DNA of 35,038 nucleotides from Saprospiraceae bacterium (GCA_020629315.1 JAHDDO010000034.1:1-35038); one strand, 5' to 3'. Shown: positions 7,340 through 17,343, numbered from the stretch's first letter. The notes: generated by a model from the letters alone, not told the origin. Translations and numbers: made by a program.

Positions 7340-8512
7340 CTAGCTTTCGGAGCGGTTTTTTTGGAATTGACTCGGCGTGCTACCCGTAAATTTTTTGAAG
7401 AGTCGATTAAATGTTGCTTTACTATTAAAGCCTGCAGAATATGCGATACTGAGTAAAGTATACTGTTCAGCTTGGCCGGCTTCCAGTTTAGCCTTTACTT
7501 CTTCCACCCGATATTGATTAATAAAGTCATTAAAATTTAATTGAAAATGGGTGTTGATTAGAGAAGATAGATCTGATGAAGAAAGATTCATCAGTTTAGC
7601 AAGTTTTGATAAGTTGAGATCTGGATCCAAAAAGGGCTTTTCGGTTTCCATCAAGGCACGTAAACTCTTTTCGTTTTTCTGTGTGAGGGTAGATGCTTTT
7701 TCGGTTTTGGCATTAGATACTATCCCTTCTTCTAATTCACTACCAGATCGATTGTTTTTAACATAGCCAAACCAAGCTAAATAAATGAGGCATAAAGCCG
7801 CAATTAAGTGGGCCCAGAAAAGGTCCGTATAGCCTAAAGAAATGATAGAGCTATTTATTTCTTGCATAATCAGTGATATGAGAAATAAGGTGCTGAATAT
7901 GAGTAAGAAATTGCGAAGCCATCGAGCCTGATACTTTTCGGTGGATGCGTAATATTGGTTCAATGATTTTCTATAGTTGTAGTACAATTGAATCGATAAC
8001 ACTAAGTAAATGGCGACTAATAACTTCGATAAGCTAAAGGAAAAATGACCCACATATTTATTGTTTAAAGTAGACCATAAGGCACCGTCTTGTACCTGCT
8101 CAAAACCCTCTTGATTTAGATCATAGATGAATATGATGATTCTGTACAATAGGAAAAATATCATAGGCATAAAATGCCAGAGATATTTGCGTTGCCACTG
8201 GAAGTTGGTGGTAACTACACTTCTGACATATAAATAAATGAGAGGTCCAAGGATAAAAAGGACATTGAACAAAAAGTAGTTAATCTTAGTATTTGGGTAC
8301 GCATCATACCAACCTAGAAATCCTATGGTGAAGGTAGTCCGATCAAAGGTATGCGCTAACAAAACAGCGCCTAAAAATAAATCTGAGATGTTCCTTTTAT
8401 TCCAATACCTGACAAAAAGCAACATGGAAAAAACCAGGCCCCAGATATAAAGGATTAGCAATGGGGTACCATAGAGACCAAAATGAGGAAAGCTTGTCAG
8501 GTCGATTAGCAT
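7340..8512 (-). CDS. 7TM AraC-family transcriptional regulator
   Basis: A 390-residue protein with about seven hydrophobic segments between residues 15 and 250, then a linker and a C-terminal AraC-type DNA-binding domain (about 285-388). The two helix-turn-helix units are visible: LAKLMNLSSSDLSSLI and LLSIAYSAGFNSKATFNRLF, followed by KKFTGSTPSQFQK, the family signature. Membrane-bound AraC regulators of this layout are common in Bacteroidota. It lies between the GIN-S41 pair (same strand, downstream) and the divergent PNGase-SusCD operon, so it could control either or both. The signal sensed by the membrane part is unknown. Confidence 0.88.
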   Translation of the reverse strand: MLIDLTSFPHFGLYGTPLLILYIWGLVFSMLLFVRYWNKRNISDLFLGAVLLAHTFDRTTFTIGFLGWYDAYPNTKINYFLFNVLFILGPLIYLYVRSVVTTNFQWQRKYLWHFMPMIFFLLYRIIIFIYDLNQEGFEQVQDGALWSTLNNKYVGHFSFSLSKLLVAIYLVLSIQLYYNYRKSLNQYYASTEKYQARWLRNFLLIFSTLFLISLIMQEINSSIISLGYTDLFWAHLIAALCLIYLAWFGYVKNNRSGSELEEGIVSNAKTEKASTLTQKNEKSLRALMETEKPFLDPDLNLSKLAKLMNLSSSDLSSLINTHFQLNFNDFINQYRVEEVKAKLEAGQAEQYTLLSIAYSAGFNSKATFNRLFKKFTGSTPSQFQKNRSES

Positions 8513-8660
8513 GGCCTCTTTTTATCAAGCTCAAATTGTAAAATCATACATCGCATTTCTTAACGCCAAGCTAAGTGTATTTTTTGAGAATGAGTAAAAA
8601 TCAGACCAATCAAACAATGCGCAACCATTCATAGACCGCGACATCTTACCCGCGTATTTA

Positions 8661-8693
8661 TTCGAATGACTAACTCATTTCTTGTTACATTTA
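8661..8693 (+). promoter_or_regulatory. Possible Bacteroidota-type promoter of the PNGase-SusCD operon
   Basis: TTCG (8661-8664) and TACATTTA (8686-8693) are each one mismatch from the TTTG and TAnnTTTG boxes, separated by 21 bp, close to the usual spacing. A start about seven bases after the -7 box would leave a leader of roughly 20 nt before the ATG at 8722. The 209-bp gap also has to hold the divergent regulator's promoter, which I could not identify. Confidence 0.3.
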
Positions 8694-8721
8694 TAATTAC
8701 TAAATCAATATCACTACTCTG

Positions 8722-11217
8722 ATGAAAAAGTTACACATTCTACTTCTTTTATTTTCTTCTTCTTTTCTCTTTTCGCAAAACTCTGGCCTATTATTTAATG
8801 GTGTTGACACCCGTGTTGTTATAGCAGATAAAGAAGCATTTAATATTGTCGATGGCTACACCATGGAAGCTTGGATATACGCAAATGAATGGAAAGGCCA
8901 ATCTTGGCAAGGAAGTATAATAAATAAAGATGCACAAGGGCCAGATAGAGGCTTTGCCTTTAGAGCCGGGGCCAACGGTACACTATCGTTTGTAATCTCT
9001 GTTGATGGTGTATGGGTGGAGGCTCAATCACAAGCTATTATGAATACGGAACAGTGGCACCATGTTGCTATGACGATCGGAAATGGCTTAATGATATTAT
9101 ATATTGATGGTGAACCGGTAGCTAATCAGACCTATGATGGCAATTTCAGAATTTCCGATATGGACCTTACGATTGGTGCTTCACCGGGATTTGGAGAGCG
9201 ACATTTTGATGGAATTATCGATGAGATCCGTCTTTGGAATGTGGTACGCTCTGGCGCTGATATTGCGGCGAATACAGATGTAGCATTAACGGGTAGTGAA
9301 CCCAACCTTGTAGGCTATTTTCCTATGAATGAAGGCTCCGGCATGGTGATGGGTAATTTGGTGGATGCGTCTTGCTCAGGTGCATTAACTAATATGACAG
9401 ATGCGAATTGGGTGGATGGTTTTACTCGACCTGATTATGATATTTCAGTGCAGCCAATCCAAGGTATAGATGTGGTTAATATCAAATCTAGACCTTTGCA
9501 AATACCGGTACAATTAAAGAACTTGGGTTTAGAAGATATAAATGGGGTAGATGTGAATCTGTATGTGGATGATAACTTGATTTTTACCGAGTCTCAAAGT
9601 GGCACGATAGCCAGTGGGGAGCAACTTGATTTTTATTTGGATACACCTGTAGATTTAGTAGGTTTAGACAATCCGACCCTTGCTGTAGAAGCGGTTTTTT
9701 CCAATGACCAAAATGAATTAAATAATAGGAAAGAACTCACCATAGTTACCTTAGAAGGTGACCGTATTAGGCTATTTGATAATGAGGTCCACAACTTTGG
9801 TGCAGATGGACAAAATCAATTTTCAAATGTGGTATTGCCTGGCGACTTAAGTAAGTATGAACAAATACTTCTGCATATTGACCTTTCTTGTCCAACTGGA
9901 GGTTGTGATCCTTGGGATCAACCAGCAAAAATTTCAGCAGCGACGGATGCTGGAACTTTCGAAATTGCCAGATATGTAACGCCTTATATGATCGCCTGTG
10001 GTCCATGGACTGTAGATATAACTGATTTTAAATCAATCCTAGCAGGACCCGTTAGCTTTCATTCGTACATTCAAGTTTGGGGCCCTAATGGCTGGGCGTT
10101 AACCTTGGATCTTGAGTTAATCGAAGGCGACATTGATTTACCGTATACTAAACTTAGCCCACTTTGGCAAGAAGATTATTGGGTATATGGTGATCCAGAT
10201 ATTGAAGATGATCTTCCGGCTGTATCAGTAGATGTAGCACCGCAATCTGAAAGTTCGCATATTAGAATGACGATTTCAGGTCATGGTCAAGGAAATACAG
10301 ACAATGCAGCTGAGTTTTCACCAAAAACGCATCAGTTTACACTGAATGGATCAAACGTTGACAATCATGAACTTTGGAAAAATGATTGTGCTTCGAATCC
10401 ATGTGCAGACCAGCAAGGTACTTGGACATTCCCAAGAGCGGGTTGGTGCCCGGGTCAAGAGGTTATACCTTATTGGGTAACTACGGGTCCCCAAAGTGGT
10501 ACCATATCCTTAGATTATGAATTAGAGGAGTATACAAACTTGCTTAATACAGGCTACAATGGATCGAGTCATACAGAACCACATTATCGAATTTGGTCCT
10601 ATTTTGTTGAATCCTCGAGTACACCTTACGTCAATTATTTAAATCTATTTGCTTCGTCCATAGAAGCCAATTTTGATGACATGGATGTGTTAACAGGAAT
10701 CCAAATGGTCATTGGTAATGACGGGTATGAAGAAATGAGTGATATACGTGTGCGATATTACCAAAATTATGAGTTGGTTACCGATGAAGCGATTGGTGTA
10801 AGTCTAGCACCCGGTGAAGAATTACTGTATCAGTTTCAAACGATACAAGCGCTTGAGGAGAATGCTGAGAGCCTATTATTTGGTGTTGTTTATCAAGATA
10901 ATGATGAAACGCCTGGAGATAATATAGTGAAGAATAGCTATGGAATGACCTCAAGTCTTGACCCTATTGAAGAGGCCCTAAATCGAGTGAGCATATTTCC
11001 AAATCCTAGTAATAATGGAAGCATAACTATTGCCGTTGATGAAACCTTATTAGGTAGTACATTACGGATTACTAATGCACAAGGCATAACATTGGACAGT
11101 AAGAAAATAAATGATGTCACACATACAGAACAAATAGACTTGCCTGGCTATTATTTTCTGAATCTGGAAACGAGTGCTGGTCAAAATATCACTAAAACCA
11201 TTGTTATAGTTCAGTGA
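8722..11217 (+). CDS. LamG / PNGase F-like secreted protein with T9SS sorting domain
   Basis: An 831-residue surface protein. Order: signal peptide (1-18, ending LFSQ); LamG/concanavalin-like domain (about 20-205, with AWIYANEW, WHHVAM and DGIIDEIRLWN); a CARDB-like beta domain (about 230-345); a PNGase F-like double beta-sandwich (about 349-630); a second CARDB-like stretch; and a T9SS type A domain from FPNPSNNGS (about 757). The PNGase signature is CDPWD at 395-399, where D399 aligns with catalytic D60 of Flavobacterium PNGase F; the Arg that follows in that enzyme is Gln400 here. The family removes N-glycans from asparagine. It is the first gene of an operon with susC and susD, suggesting a role in harvesting glycoprotein glycans. 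Catalytic competence is unproven. Confidence 0.8.
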   Translation: MKKLHILLLLFSSSFLFSQNSGLLFNGVDTRVVIADKEAFNIVDGYTMEAWIYANEWKGQSWQGSIINKDAQGPDRGFAFRAGANGTLSFVISVDGVWVEAQSQAIMNTEQWHHVAMTIGNGLMILYIDGEPVANQTYDGNFRISDMDLTIGASPGFGERHFDGIIDEIRLWNVVRSGADIAANTDVALTGSEPNLVGYFPMNEGSGMVMGNLVDASCSGALTNMTDANWVDGFTRPDYDISVQPIQGIDVVNIKSRPLQIPVQLKNLGLEDINGVDVNLYVDDNLIFTESQSGTIASGEQLDFYLDTPVDLVGLDNPTLAVEAVFSNDQNELNNRKELTIVTLEGDRIRLFDNEVHNFGADGQNQFSNVVLPGDLSKYEQILLHIDLSCPTGGCDPWDQPAKISAATDAGTFEIARYVTPYMIACGPWTVDITDFKSILAGPVSFHSYIQVWGPNGWALTLDLELIEGDIDLPYTKLSPLWQEDYWVYGDPDIEDDLPAVSVDVAPQSESSHIRMTISGHGQGNTDNAAEFSPKTHQFTLNGSNVDNHELWKNDCASNPCADQQGTWTFPRAGWCPGQEVIPYWVTTGPQSGTISLDYELEEYTNLLNTGYNGSSHTEPHYRIWSYFVESSSTPYVNYLNLFASSIEANFDDMDVLTGIQMVIGNDGYEEMSDIRVRYYQNYELVTDEAIGVSLAPGEELLYQFQTIQALEENAESLLFGVVYQDNDETPGDNIVKNSYGMTSSLDPIEEALNRVSIFPNPSNNGSITIAVDETLLGSTLRITNAQGITLDSKKINDVTHTEQIDLPGYYFLNLETSAGQNITKTIVIVQ

Positions 11218-14200
11218 TGCATATGCGGATCCTCTCTTTTTTGATAAGTTTTCTTTTTGGAAGCGCTATGCTTGCGCAGCACACCACTTCAGGGACTATT
11301 GTCGATGCAGCGTCTGGTGAGCCATTAATCGGTGTAGCCGTCCAAGAGTTAAATACAGCTAATGGAACGGTTACGGATATTGATGGTAGTTTTAGCTTAG
11401 AAACCACACAATCACCGGCTACCTTAGATATTAGTTATCTCGGCTATCTGAGTATCCAACAGGAATATTCAGGCCTTGATAATAGTATTTATTTAAAAGC
11501 GGATGCGGTAACCTTAGATGAAGTAGTCGTTACAGGCCCATTAACAAAAAGGCAAAAAAGAGAATTAGGCTACTCGACGGAACGTATTGATGGTGTGGAT
11601 ATACTTGCCTCCAATGCACCTAATGTGGTAAATGCCTTAAGTGGACGTTCAGCTGGTGTAATAGTAGCGAATGCCAATGGTGTCGATGGAGGCACGACGC
11701 GTATTACCATTAGAGGGAATAATAATATAAAAGGAAATAACCAGCCCTTGATCATAGTGGATGGTGTCCCCTTGGAAAATGATCCAGGCCTTACAGATAT
11801 AGGGCGAGGCCGTGATTGGGGTTCGGCCATTAACATGATAAATCCAGAGGATATAGCTGACATCAATATATTGAAAGGGCCAACAGCGGCGGCAAAGTAT
11901 GGAACTAGAGGAGCTAATGGAGTTATTTTAATCACAACCAAACGAGGCACACAACAAGAAGGCTTAGGTATTCAATATGCCTTTACCCAGAAGTGGATCG
12001 ATCCATATCGGTACAGAGACGTACAGAATACCTATGGAGCTGGAGGACCGATTTCATTGTTGGCGCCCAGTTTTGAAACCAACTCTGATGGTGAATTTAT
12101 ATACCCCCAATCGGTACATTCAAGCAATGGTCCTATGGGCAGACCGACTACAGAGCAATTTGGATTCTATAGTACAGGTATGTCTTGGGGCCCGGAAATG
12201 ATGGGCCAATCCGTCAGATGGTGGGATGGAGAACTCCGAGAATATAGCCCACAGCCAAATAACCTAGAACAATTTTTCAGAACAGGACAAACCCAAACGC
12301 ATAATATTAGTTTCTCTAAGGGATTTGATAATAGTAGTGTTCGGGTGTCTTTAACCGCAACGGATCATGATGCGGTCATCCCTAATTCTGAATTTCAGCA
12401 ATACACAGCAAATTTAGGGTCGCGTCTTCAGTTAAGTGACAAACTAACAGCAGATATAGCTGCAAATTTTGTGAATTTTCATCGTAAGAATAGTCCATCA
12501 CTGGGAGATGATAATAACAGTTCTTTTGCTAAAGGTATTTTGTATAGTTGGCCACGATCGTATAAAGGTTTAGAAGAAACCATCAATTTTAATGAAGATG
12601 GCACTCGCTCAGAATACAATGGTCAGTATCCATTTACATATACACCTCAGCATTTGTGGTGGAACACGTACCATCAGAATCGATTCTTAGACAGAAATAA
12701 ATTCTTGGCTAGTATAGGGCTAACTTATCAGGCGTTTGACTGGCTACAAATAGCCGGAAGGGTAGGTATAGACTTTAATGTAAATGAATTTGAAGAACGC
12801 CATGATCCGGTTGACTTAGGTGGTCTGAACGGTGGTTTTTATGCCAATGAGCTTCAAAGAGATAAGGTTATCAATCGAGAGTTATTAGCAACCATAGGGA
12901 AAGATGATTGGTTTTCAAAGCGCTTTGATGTGCGTCTAAGCCTTGGTGGTGCTCAATGGGATCGAAGTCAATACGGTATAAAAGCGAGCGCTTCTGATTG
13001 GCAAAATCCATGGTTGTTTACGTTTAATAATTATGGAGATATTGTTGAGTCAGCGTTACCGTCCGAAATAAGGTATGACAAAAAGATCAACAGCGTATTT
13101 GGGTTTTTAAATGTAGATTGGGATAATTATTTGTTTTTAGAATTATCGGGTAGAAATGATTGGTCATCGGCACTTCCTTTAGAAAATAATGCCTATTTCT
13201 ATCCGTCTGCTTCAATAAGCTATATCGTTACTGAGTCTTTTGATATACCTTGGGATTGGTTGAGTTTTTGGAAAATTAGAGGATCTGTAGCGCAAACAGC
13301 CAGTGATACAGATCCGTTCTTATTAGATTTTGTGTATAACACAGGTATCTTTTCTGGGCAACAAACCGCTAATTTGCCAGCGACCAAGCCACCCGTCACC
13401 TTAAAGCCCCAAATCGCCAATTCGTTTGAAGCGGGTACTACCCTGGGCATGTTTTATGATAAATTGAATCTAGATTTTACCTATTACTATATTAAATCGT
13501 TTGATCAGATTCTCGATTCACCTGTACCCACATCGAGTGGTGTTTCTCAAGTTAGAATCAATTCGGGTGTCTTAGAAAATTATGGTTTTGAATTAGGAGC
13601 GCGAGGTATTTTGGTCCAACGTCCATCTTTTTTCTTAGAAACGGGATTAAATATTAGTCGCAATAGAAATTTTGTCTTGAGCTTAGGTGAAGGGGCAAAG
13701 ACCTTGGAGTTAGCCAATATCTGGGGTTTGTTTGGTCCGAATATTTCGGTACAAGAAGGACAAGATTACGGTACCATATATGGTTACGACTATGTTTATC
13801 ACGAAAATGGTCAAGCTATATTAAATGATGAAGGAACCCATTATAGGATATCTGAAAATTTGGTCCCAGTCGGAAACGCCTCACCAGACTTTATAGGAGG
13901 TTGGACCTTGAAAGGGCGATATAAACAATTCAATTTTAGTAATCTCATTGACGCTAAAATTGGAGGCGATGTATATGCTGGTTCATACGTTATAGGATTG
14001 CAAACGGGGCAAAGTCCTGAAACCTTATTTGAGCGAAATGGAAATGGTCTTCCTTATACTGATCCTGAAGGAAATGAAAGTAACATTGGGGTTATCTTAC
14101 CTGGTGTATATGATAATGGTCAGGAAAATACCCAAGTGGTCCATTACTACTACAAATACTTGCCGAATGCTGGAGGCTGGGGTCAGTTATTGACTACACC

Positions 14201-14462
14201 GGGTATTCTACGAAATGATTGGGTTAAATGGCGAGAATTAAGTGTGAGTTATACCATAGCAACAAAGCAACTGGAAGCCCTAAGACTTTTTGAAGGACTT
14301 GAGCTATCTATCGTTGGACGAGATCTGTTTTATATCTATGCAAGTTTACCAGATAGAATAAACCCAGAGGGAACGAATGGGTCAGGAAACGCTCAAGGAC
14401 TAGAGTGGGCATCATTGCCAGGCATGCGTTCTTTTTCATTTAGAATAGCCGCAAAACTGTGA
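11217..14462 (+). CDS. susC: SusC/RagA-type TonB-dependent outer membrane transporter
   Basis: A 1081-residue TonB-dependent transporter. A signal peptide ends near LAQ (19-21). A carboxypeptidase-regulatory-like domain (about 23-95: SGTIVDAASGEPLIGVAV, VTDIDGSFSL) is followed by the SusC signature DEVVVTG (101-107), a plug domain (about 115-245, with ALSGRSAGVIV, ITIRGNNN and ILKGPTAAAKYGTRGANGVI), and a long beta barrel. It should import an oligosaccharide or peptide together with SusD. I took the ATG at 11217, which shares one base with the upstream TGA (TGATG); a GTG at 11214 and an ATG at 11223 are also in frame. Confidence 0.95.
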   Translation: MHMRILSFLISFLFGSAMLAQHTTSGTIVDAASGEPLIGVAVQELNTANGTVTDIDGSFSLETTQSPATLDISYLGYLSIQQEYSGLDNSIYLKADAVTLDEVVVTGPLTKRQKRELGYSTERIDGVDILASNAPNVVNALSGRSAGVIVANANGVDGGTTRITIRGNNNIKGNNQPLIIVDGVPLENDPGLTDIGRGRDWGSAINMINPEDIADINILKGPTAAAKYGTRGANGVILITTKRGTQQEGLGIQYAFTQKWIDPYRYRDVQNTYGAGGPISLLAPSFETNSDGEFIYPQSVHSSNGPMGRPTTEQFGFYSTGMSWGPEMMGQSVRWWDGELREYSPQPNNLEQFFRTGQTQTHNISFSKGFDNSSVRVSLTATDHDAVIPNSEFQQYTANLGSRLQLSDKLTADIAANFVNFHRKNSPSLGDDNNSSFAKGILYSWPRSYKGLEETINFNEDGTRSEYNGQYPFTYTPQHLWWNTYHQNRFLDRNKFLASIGLTYQAFDWLQIAGRVGIDFNVNEFEERHDPVDLGGLNGGFYANELQRDKVINRELLATIGKDDWFSKRFDVRLSLGGAQWDRSQYGIKASASDWQNPWLFTFNNYGDIVESALPSEIRYDKKINSVFGFLNVDWDNYLFLELSGRNDWSSALPLENNAYFYPSASISYIVTESFDIPWDWLSFWKIRGSVAQTASDTDPFLLDFVYNTGIFSGQQTANLPATKPPVTLKPQIANSFEAGTTLGMFYDKLNLDFTYYYIKSFDQILDSPVPTSSGVSQVRINSGVLENYGFELGARGILVQRPSFFLETGLNISRNRNFVLSLGEGAKTLELANIWGLFGPNISVQEGQDYGTIYGYDYVYHENGQAILNDEGTHYRISENLVPVGNASPDFIGGWTLKGRYKQFNFSNLIDAKIGGDVYAGSYVIGLQTGQSPETLFERNGNGLPYTDPEGNESNIGVILPGVYDNGQENTQVVHYYYKYLPNAGGWGQLLTTPGILRNDWVKWRELSVSYTIATKQLEALRLFEGLELSIVGRDLFYIYASLPDRINPEGTNGSGNAQGLEWASLPGMRSFSFRIAAKL

Positions 14463-14464
14463 TT

Positions 14465-16036
14465 ATGAATAGAAGCAAGTGGCCTATAATCGTTTTAGTT
14501 GCTTTGGTATTTTCAGCATGTGATTCGGGTTTTGAGGATTTAAATCAGAACCCATTGCAACCCACAGAAGCACAAACAGGAGCGATCTTTAACAGTCTTG
14601 TCGAAAGCTTACGATTAGGTTGGAACCGACAATTATTTTTGCATAATGAAGTCTTATATGATGTAACAGAATTAGCGGTTGTGACTGCTGAAACGTTTGG
14701 CAATGTAGAGCAAGGTGCCGAAGAAGTTTGGCAGAACTACTACGCAGCATTATTAGGTTTTAGAGAATTAGAAAAGCGCCAAGCTAACGCAGAAGATCCT
14801 GAAACCTTTGATCTCTTAATGGCAAAGGCTAGTATACTCATGGCCTATAAGACATTTCAAATTACGGACCTTTTTGGGGATATTCCGTATACTGAAGCGG
14901 GGAGAGCGTATGATGAAGAGCCAATTCTGAGACCTGCATATGATGATCATAAGGCGATCTATTTATCCGTACTTGACGATCTAGAATCAGCTATCAACGT
15001 ACTGCAATCAGGAGAGATGACGAGCCAAGGAAATCCTATGATTGCATTAGGCGGATCCGAGACGCTATTTGGAGATAATAATTTCAAATGGTTACAGTTT
15101 GCAAACTCACTCTTGCTAAAATACTATGTACGCATATTTGATGTGGAAGCAGACTTGGTTTCATCTAAGATTGGCGCTTTATTGATGAGTGGCGCTTCAT
15201 TCTTGACTACTGGAGATGATGTAGTAATGAGTCCAAGAGATCAGGCCTGGTTGAACCAAGGCGTTAATTGGTCATTTAGAGAACACAATAAACTAAGGAT
15301 GGGCTCAAATATGTGGTCCGTCATGAGTGATGACGGCACTATTTTAGATCCAAGAGCACGTATCTTTTTTGAAACGAATAATGACGATGAATGGATTAGC
15401 TTTCCTCAAATTCAAACGGCTGACACACCACAATCTGGCGGTTTCCCATACTCTGACTCGCGCGATAATACATATGAGAATAAAGGGTCGGGAAATATTT
15501 ACAGTTCATTCAATTATTACTTAATCAGGGATGAAAAAGATATTCCTGAAATTTTAATGACTGCAGCTGAAGTAAAGTTTTTGTTAGCCGAAGTGTTCAC
15601 TAAAGGTATTGGTGTTCCAGAAGATCCATTCAATGCCGGATTTAATTATCAACTAGGCATGTGGGAGTCTTTGCTCTTTTGGCAAGACCTCATGATTAAT
15701 TCAGAGATATGGCTTAACAAAGCAGATATCGTGAGCAGTGGTGATTTATTTACTGTTACAGAAGCGGAACCCTATAATTGGAACAATGCCGAAAGTATCG
15801 ATGAACGTCTAGCCCTTATTTATACCCAACGATGGATTGATGCGTTTCGACAACCATGGGAAGCTTTCTCTCTTATCAGACAGACTCAATTGATTCCGAG
15901 AGAAAAAGAAACGAATGAGTTTTATAGGTTTAAATATCCTCCATCAGAGTCTATACATAACACAGATAATTATGAAGCCCAAGTAGCTAAAATGGGGGCT
16001 GATAACAATGATGTCCAGCTTTGGTGGATGAACTGA
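14465..16036 (+). CDS. susD: SusD/RagB-type outer membrane nutrient-binding lipoprotein
   Basis: A 523-residue lipoprotein that caps the SusC barrel and binds the substrate. The lipobox FSAC gives Cys19, followed by DSGFEDLNQNP, the usual SusD N-terminus. Helical TPR-like segments follow (for example KASILMAYKTFQITDLFGDIP), then a variable region and a C-terminal segment with RWIDAFRQPWEAFSLIRQTQ typical of the SusD-like_2 group. The ATG at 14465 is two bases after the susC stop; a GTG at 14459 overlapping susC is less likely. Its stop is one base from the convergent channel gene stop, with no terminator between them. Confidence 0.93.
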   Translation: MNRSKWPIIVLVALVFSACDSGFEDLNQNPLQPTEAQTGAIFNSLVESLRLGWNRQLFLHNEVLYDVTELAVVTAETFGNVEQGAEEVWQNYYAALLGFRELEKRQANAEDPETFDLLMAKASILMAYKTFQITDLFGDIPYTEAGRAYDEEPILRPAYDDHKAIYLSVLDDLESAINVLQSGEMTSQGNPMIALGGSETLFGDNNFKWLQFANSLLLKYYVRIFDVEADLVSSKIGALLMSGASFLTTGDDVVMSPRDQAWLNQGVNWSFREHNKLRMGSNMWSVMSDDGTILDPRARIFFETNNDDEWISFPQIQTADTPQSGGFPYSDSRDNTYENKGSGNIYSSFNYYLIRDEKDIPEILMTAAEVKFLLAEVFTKGIGVPEDPFNAGFNYQLGMWESLLFWQDLMINSEIWLNKADIVSSGDLFTVTEAEPYNWNNAESIDERLALIYTQRWIDAFRQPWEAFSLIRQTQLIPREKETNEFYRFKYPPSESIHNTDNYEAQVAKMGADNNDVQLWWMN

Positions 16037-16037
16037 T

Positions 16038-16667
16038 TTAAATACTAGAGGCCCCTTTGAATCCGTATTTTTTACTATTGCCATGCCAAAAGCATAATGG
16101 TCCCAAGAGAGGGTATACCCAGCCAGGTAGACCATACCTTAGACCGATGCCGCTAAAAGCTGCGATGATAGACAAGCCACCAACAAGAACAAAAATGGCA
16201 AAGTGCCTAGAAAAGAAACTAAGTTCACGTTTATGGTTCACCTCTTTTGTAATCGTTGCTGCTCGCCAGTACATTAATGAAACACAAATGAAAATGCATG
16301 AAAAGCCAAGTCCATATAATTCAAATATCATAGCGAGATCTTGAATGCCACCAGTACCGCTTTTGCCAATAAACATATTGGTGAGAAACTTAAGTGGAAA
16401 CACATAGAAGAGCACAACAAATAGCATGATCATATTTAGGGCAATAATCACGTTGTCAATATCTTTTACCCGCCTAAAATAATTATAGTGAATCTTCCAT
16501 AATAAAGCCAAGGCTAAAAAGCTCAATCCAAAACTTATAAATCCAATTCTAATTTCCAAGAGTTGCGCCATATCGGAGGGGACCTCTAATGACACTACAA
16601 GTAGGGTAGCTGCAAAGGCAAAAACTGAATCACTAAAACCTTCTATTCTTGATGGAGCGTGTTTCAT
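16038..16667 (-). CDS. TMEM175-family (DUF1211) potassium channel-like protein
   Basis: A 209-residue membrane protein. The first helix carries RIEGFSDSVFAFAATLLV, the R-x3-FSD signature of TMEM175/DUF1211 proteins, which line a potassium-selective pore in known bacterial members. About six hydrophobic segments follow, as expected for a bacterial subunit that assembles as a tetramer. I placed the start at the ATG at 16667 rather than 16709, because it puts the signature six residues from the N-terminus, and the ATG lies one base after the stop of the glycosylase gene (TAA-A-ATG), suggesting co-translation. Confidence 0.85.
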   Translation of the reverse strand: MKHAPSRIEGFSDSVFAFAATLLVVSLEVPSDMAQLLEIRIGFISFGLSFLALALLWKIHYNYFRRVKDIDNVIIALNMIMLFVVLFYVFPLKFLTNMFIGKSGTGGIQDLAMIFELYGLGFSCIFICVSLMYWRAATITKEVNHKRELSFFSRHFAIFVLVGGLSIIAAFSGIGLRYGLPGWVYPLLGPLCFWHGNSKKYGFKGASSI

Positions 16668-16668
16668 T

Positions 16669-17226
16669 TTATACCTCTTTATATCGAAAACAATCTGTGG
16701 AATGATCATTGACCATGCCTACGGCTTGCATAAAAGCATAGCAGATAGTGCTGCCGACAAAAGAAAAGCCCTTTTTCTTCAAGGATTTACTAAGCAAATC
16801 GGATACCTCAGTTTTCGCCGGAACATCTTCTCGGTTCTTCCACGCGTTTATAATGGGTTTGTGATTTACGAATGACCAAATATAGGTGTCGAAACTGCCA
16901 TGTTCTTTTTGTATTTCTAAAAAGGCCTTGGCATTTTTTATGAAAGCATTCACCTTTAATCGGTTACGTACAATACCAGGATCTTGCAATAAAGCCTCTA
17001 CCTTTTTGTCATCGTACTTTGCTATTTTTTTAGCATTGAAATTATCGAATACTTTTTTGTAGTGCTCTCGTTTATTTAGGATGGTGGTCCAGCTAAGTCC
17101 TGCTTGCGCACCTTCTAAGCATATCATTTCAAATAGAAGACGATCATCATGAACAGGCACACCCCATTCTTCATCATGATACTTTTTATCGGCATCATTA
17201 CTTTCAGCCCAGCTACATCTTTTCAT
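16669..17226 (-). CDS. tag: DNA-3-methyladenine glycosylase I
   Basis: A 185-residue base-excision repair enzyme that removes 3-methyladenine from alkylated DNA. Zinc ligands known from E. coli Tag are all present at the same positions: Cys4, His17, His175 and Cys179. The catalytic-pocket Glu38 and Trp46 are also conserved (CLEGAQAGLSW). Length is the family norm. It is the first gene of a pair with the TMEM175-like channel; the two have no obvious functional link. Confidence 0.96.
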   Translation of the reverse strand: MKRCSWAESNDADKKYHDEEWGVPVHDDRLLFEMICLEGAQAGLSWTTILNKREHYKKVFDNFNAKKIAKYDDKKVEALLQDPGIVRNRLKVNAFIKNAKAFLEIQKEHGSFDTYIWSFVNHKPIINAWKNREDVPAKTEVSDLLSKSLKKKGFSFVGSTICYAFMQAVGMVNDHSTDCFRYKEV

Positions 17227-17343
17227 ATTTCTAAAGATACATTTTCACTCAAATTACTTGACATCTAATAGCCAAATTCCAATTTTAATAGTTTTAGTTG
17301 GCGCATCTTAGATTACAAAGAGTATTTTAATGTACAAGAGGAA

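Noticed and set aside
11570..11950. Long antisense reading frame inside susC (126 codons)
   Set aside because: The plus-strand SusC plug domain is clear here; the antisense frame has no recognisable domain. The same holds for antisense frames in the subtilase (23529-24024, 24090-24464) and the GIN gene (6689-7084).
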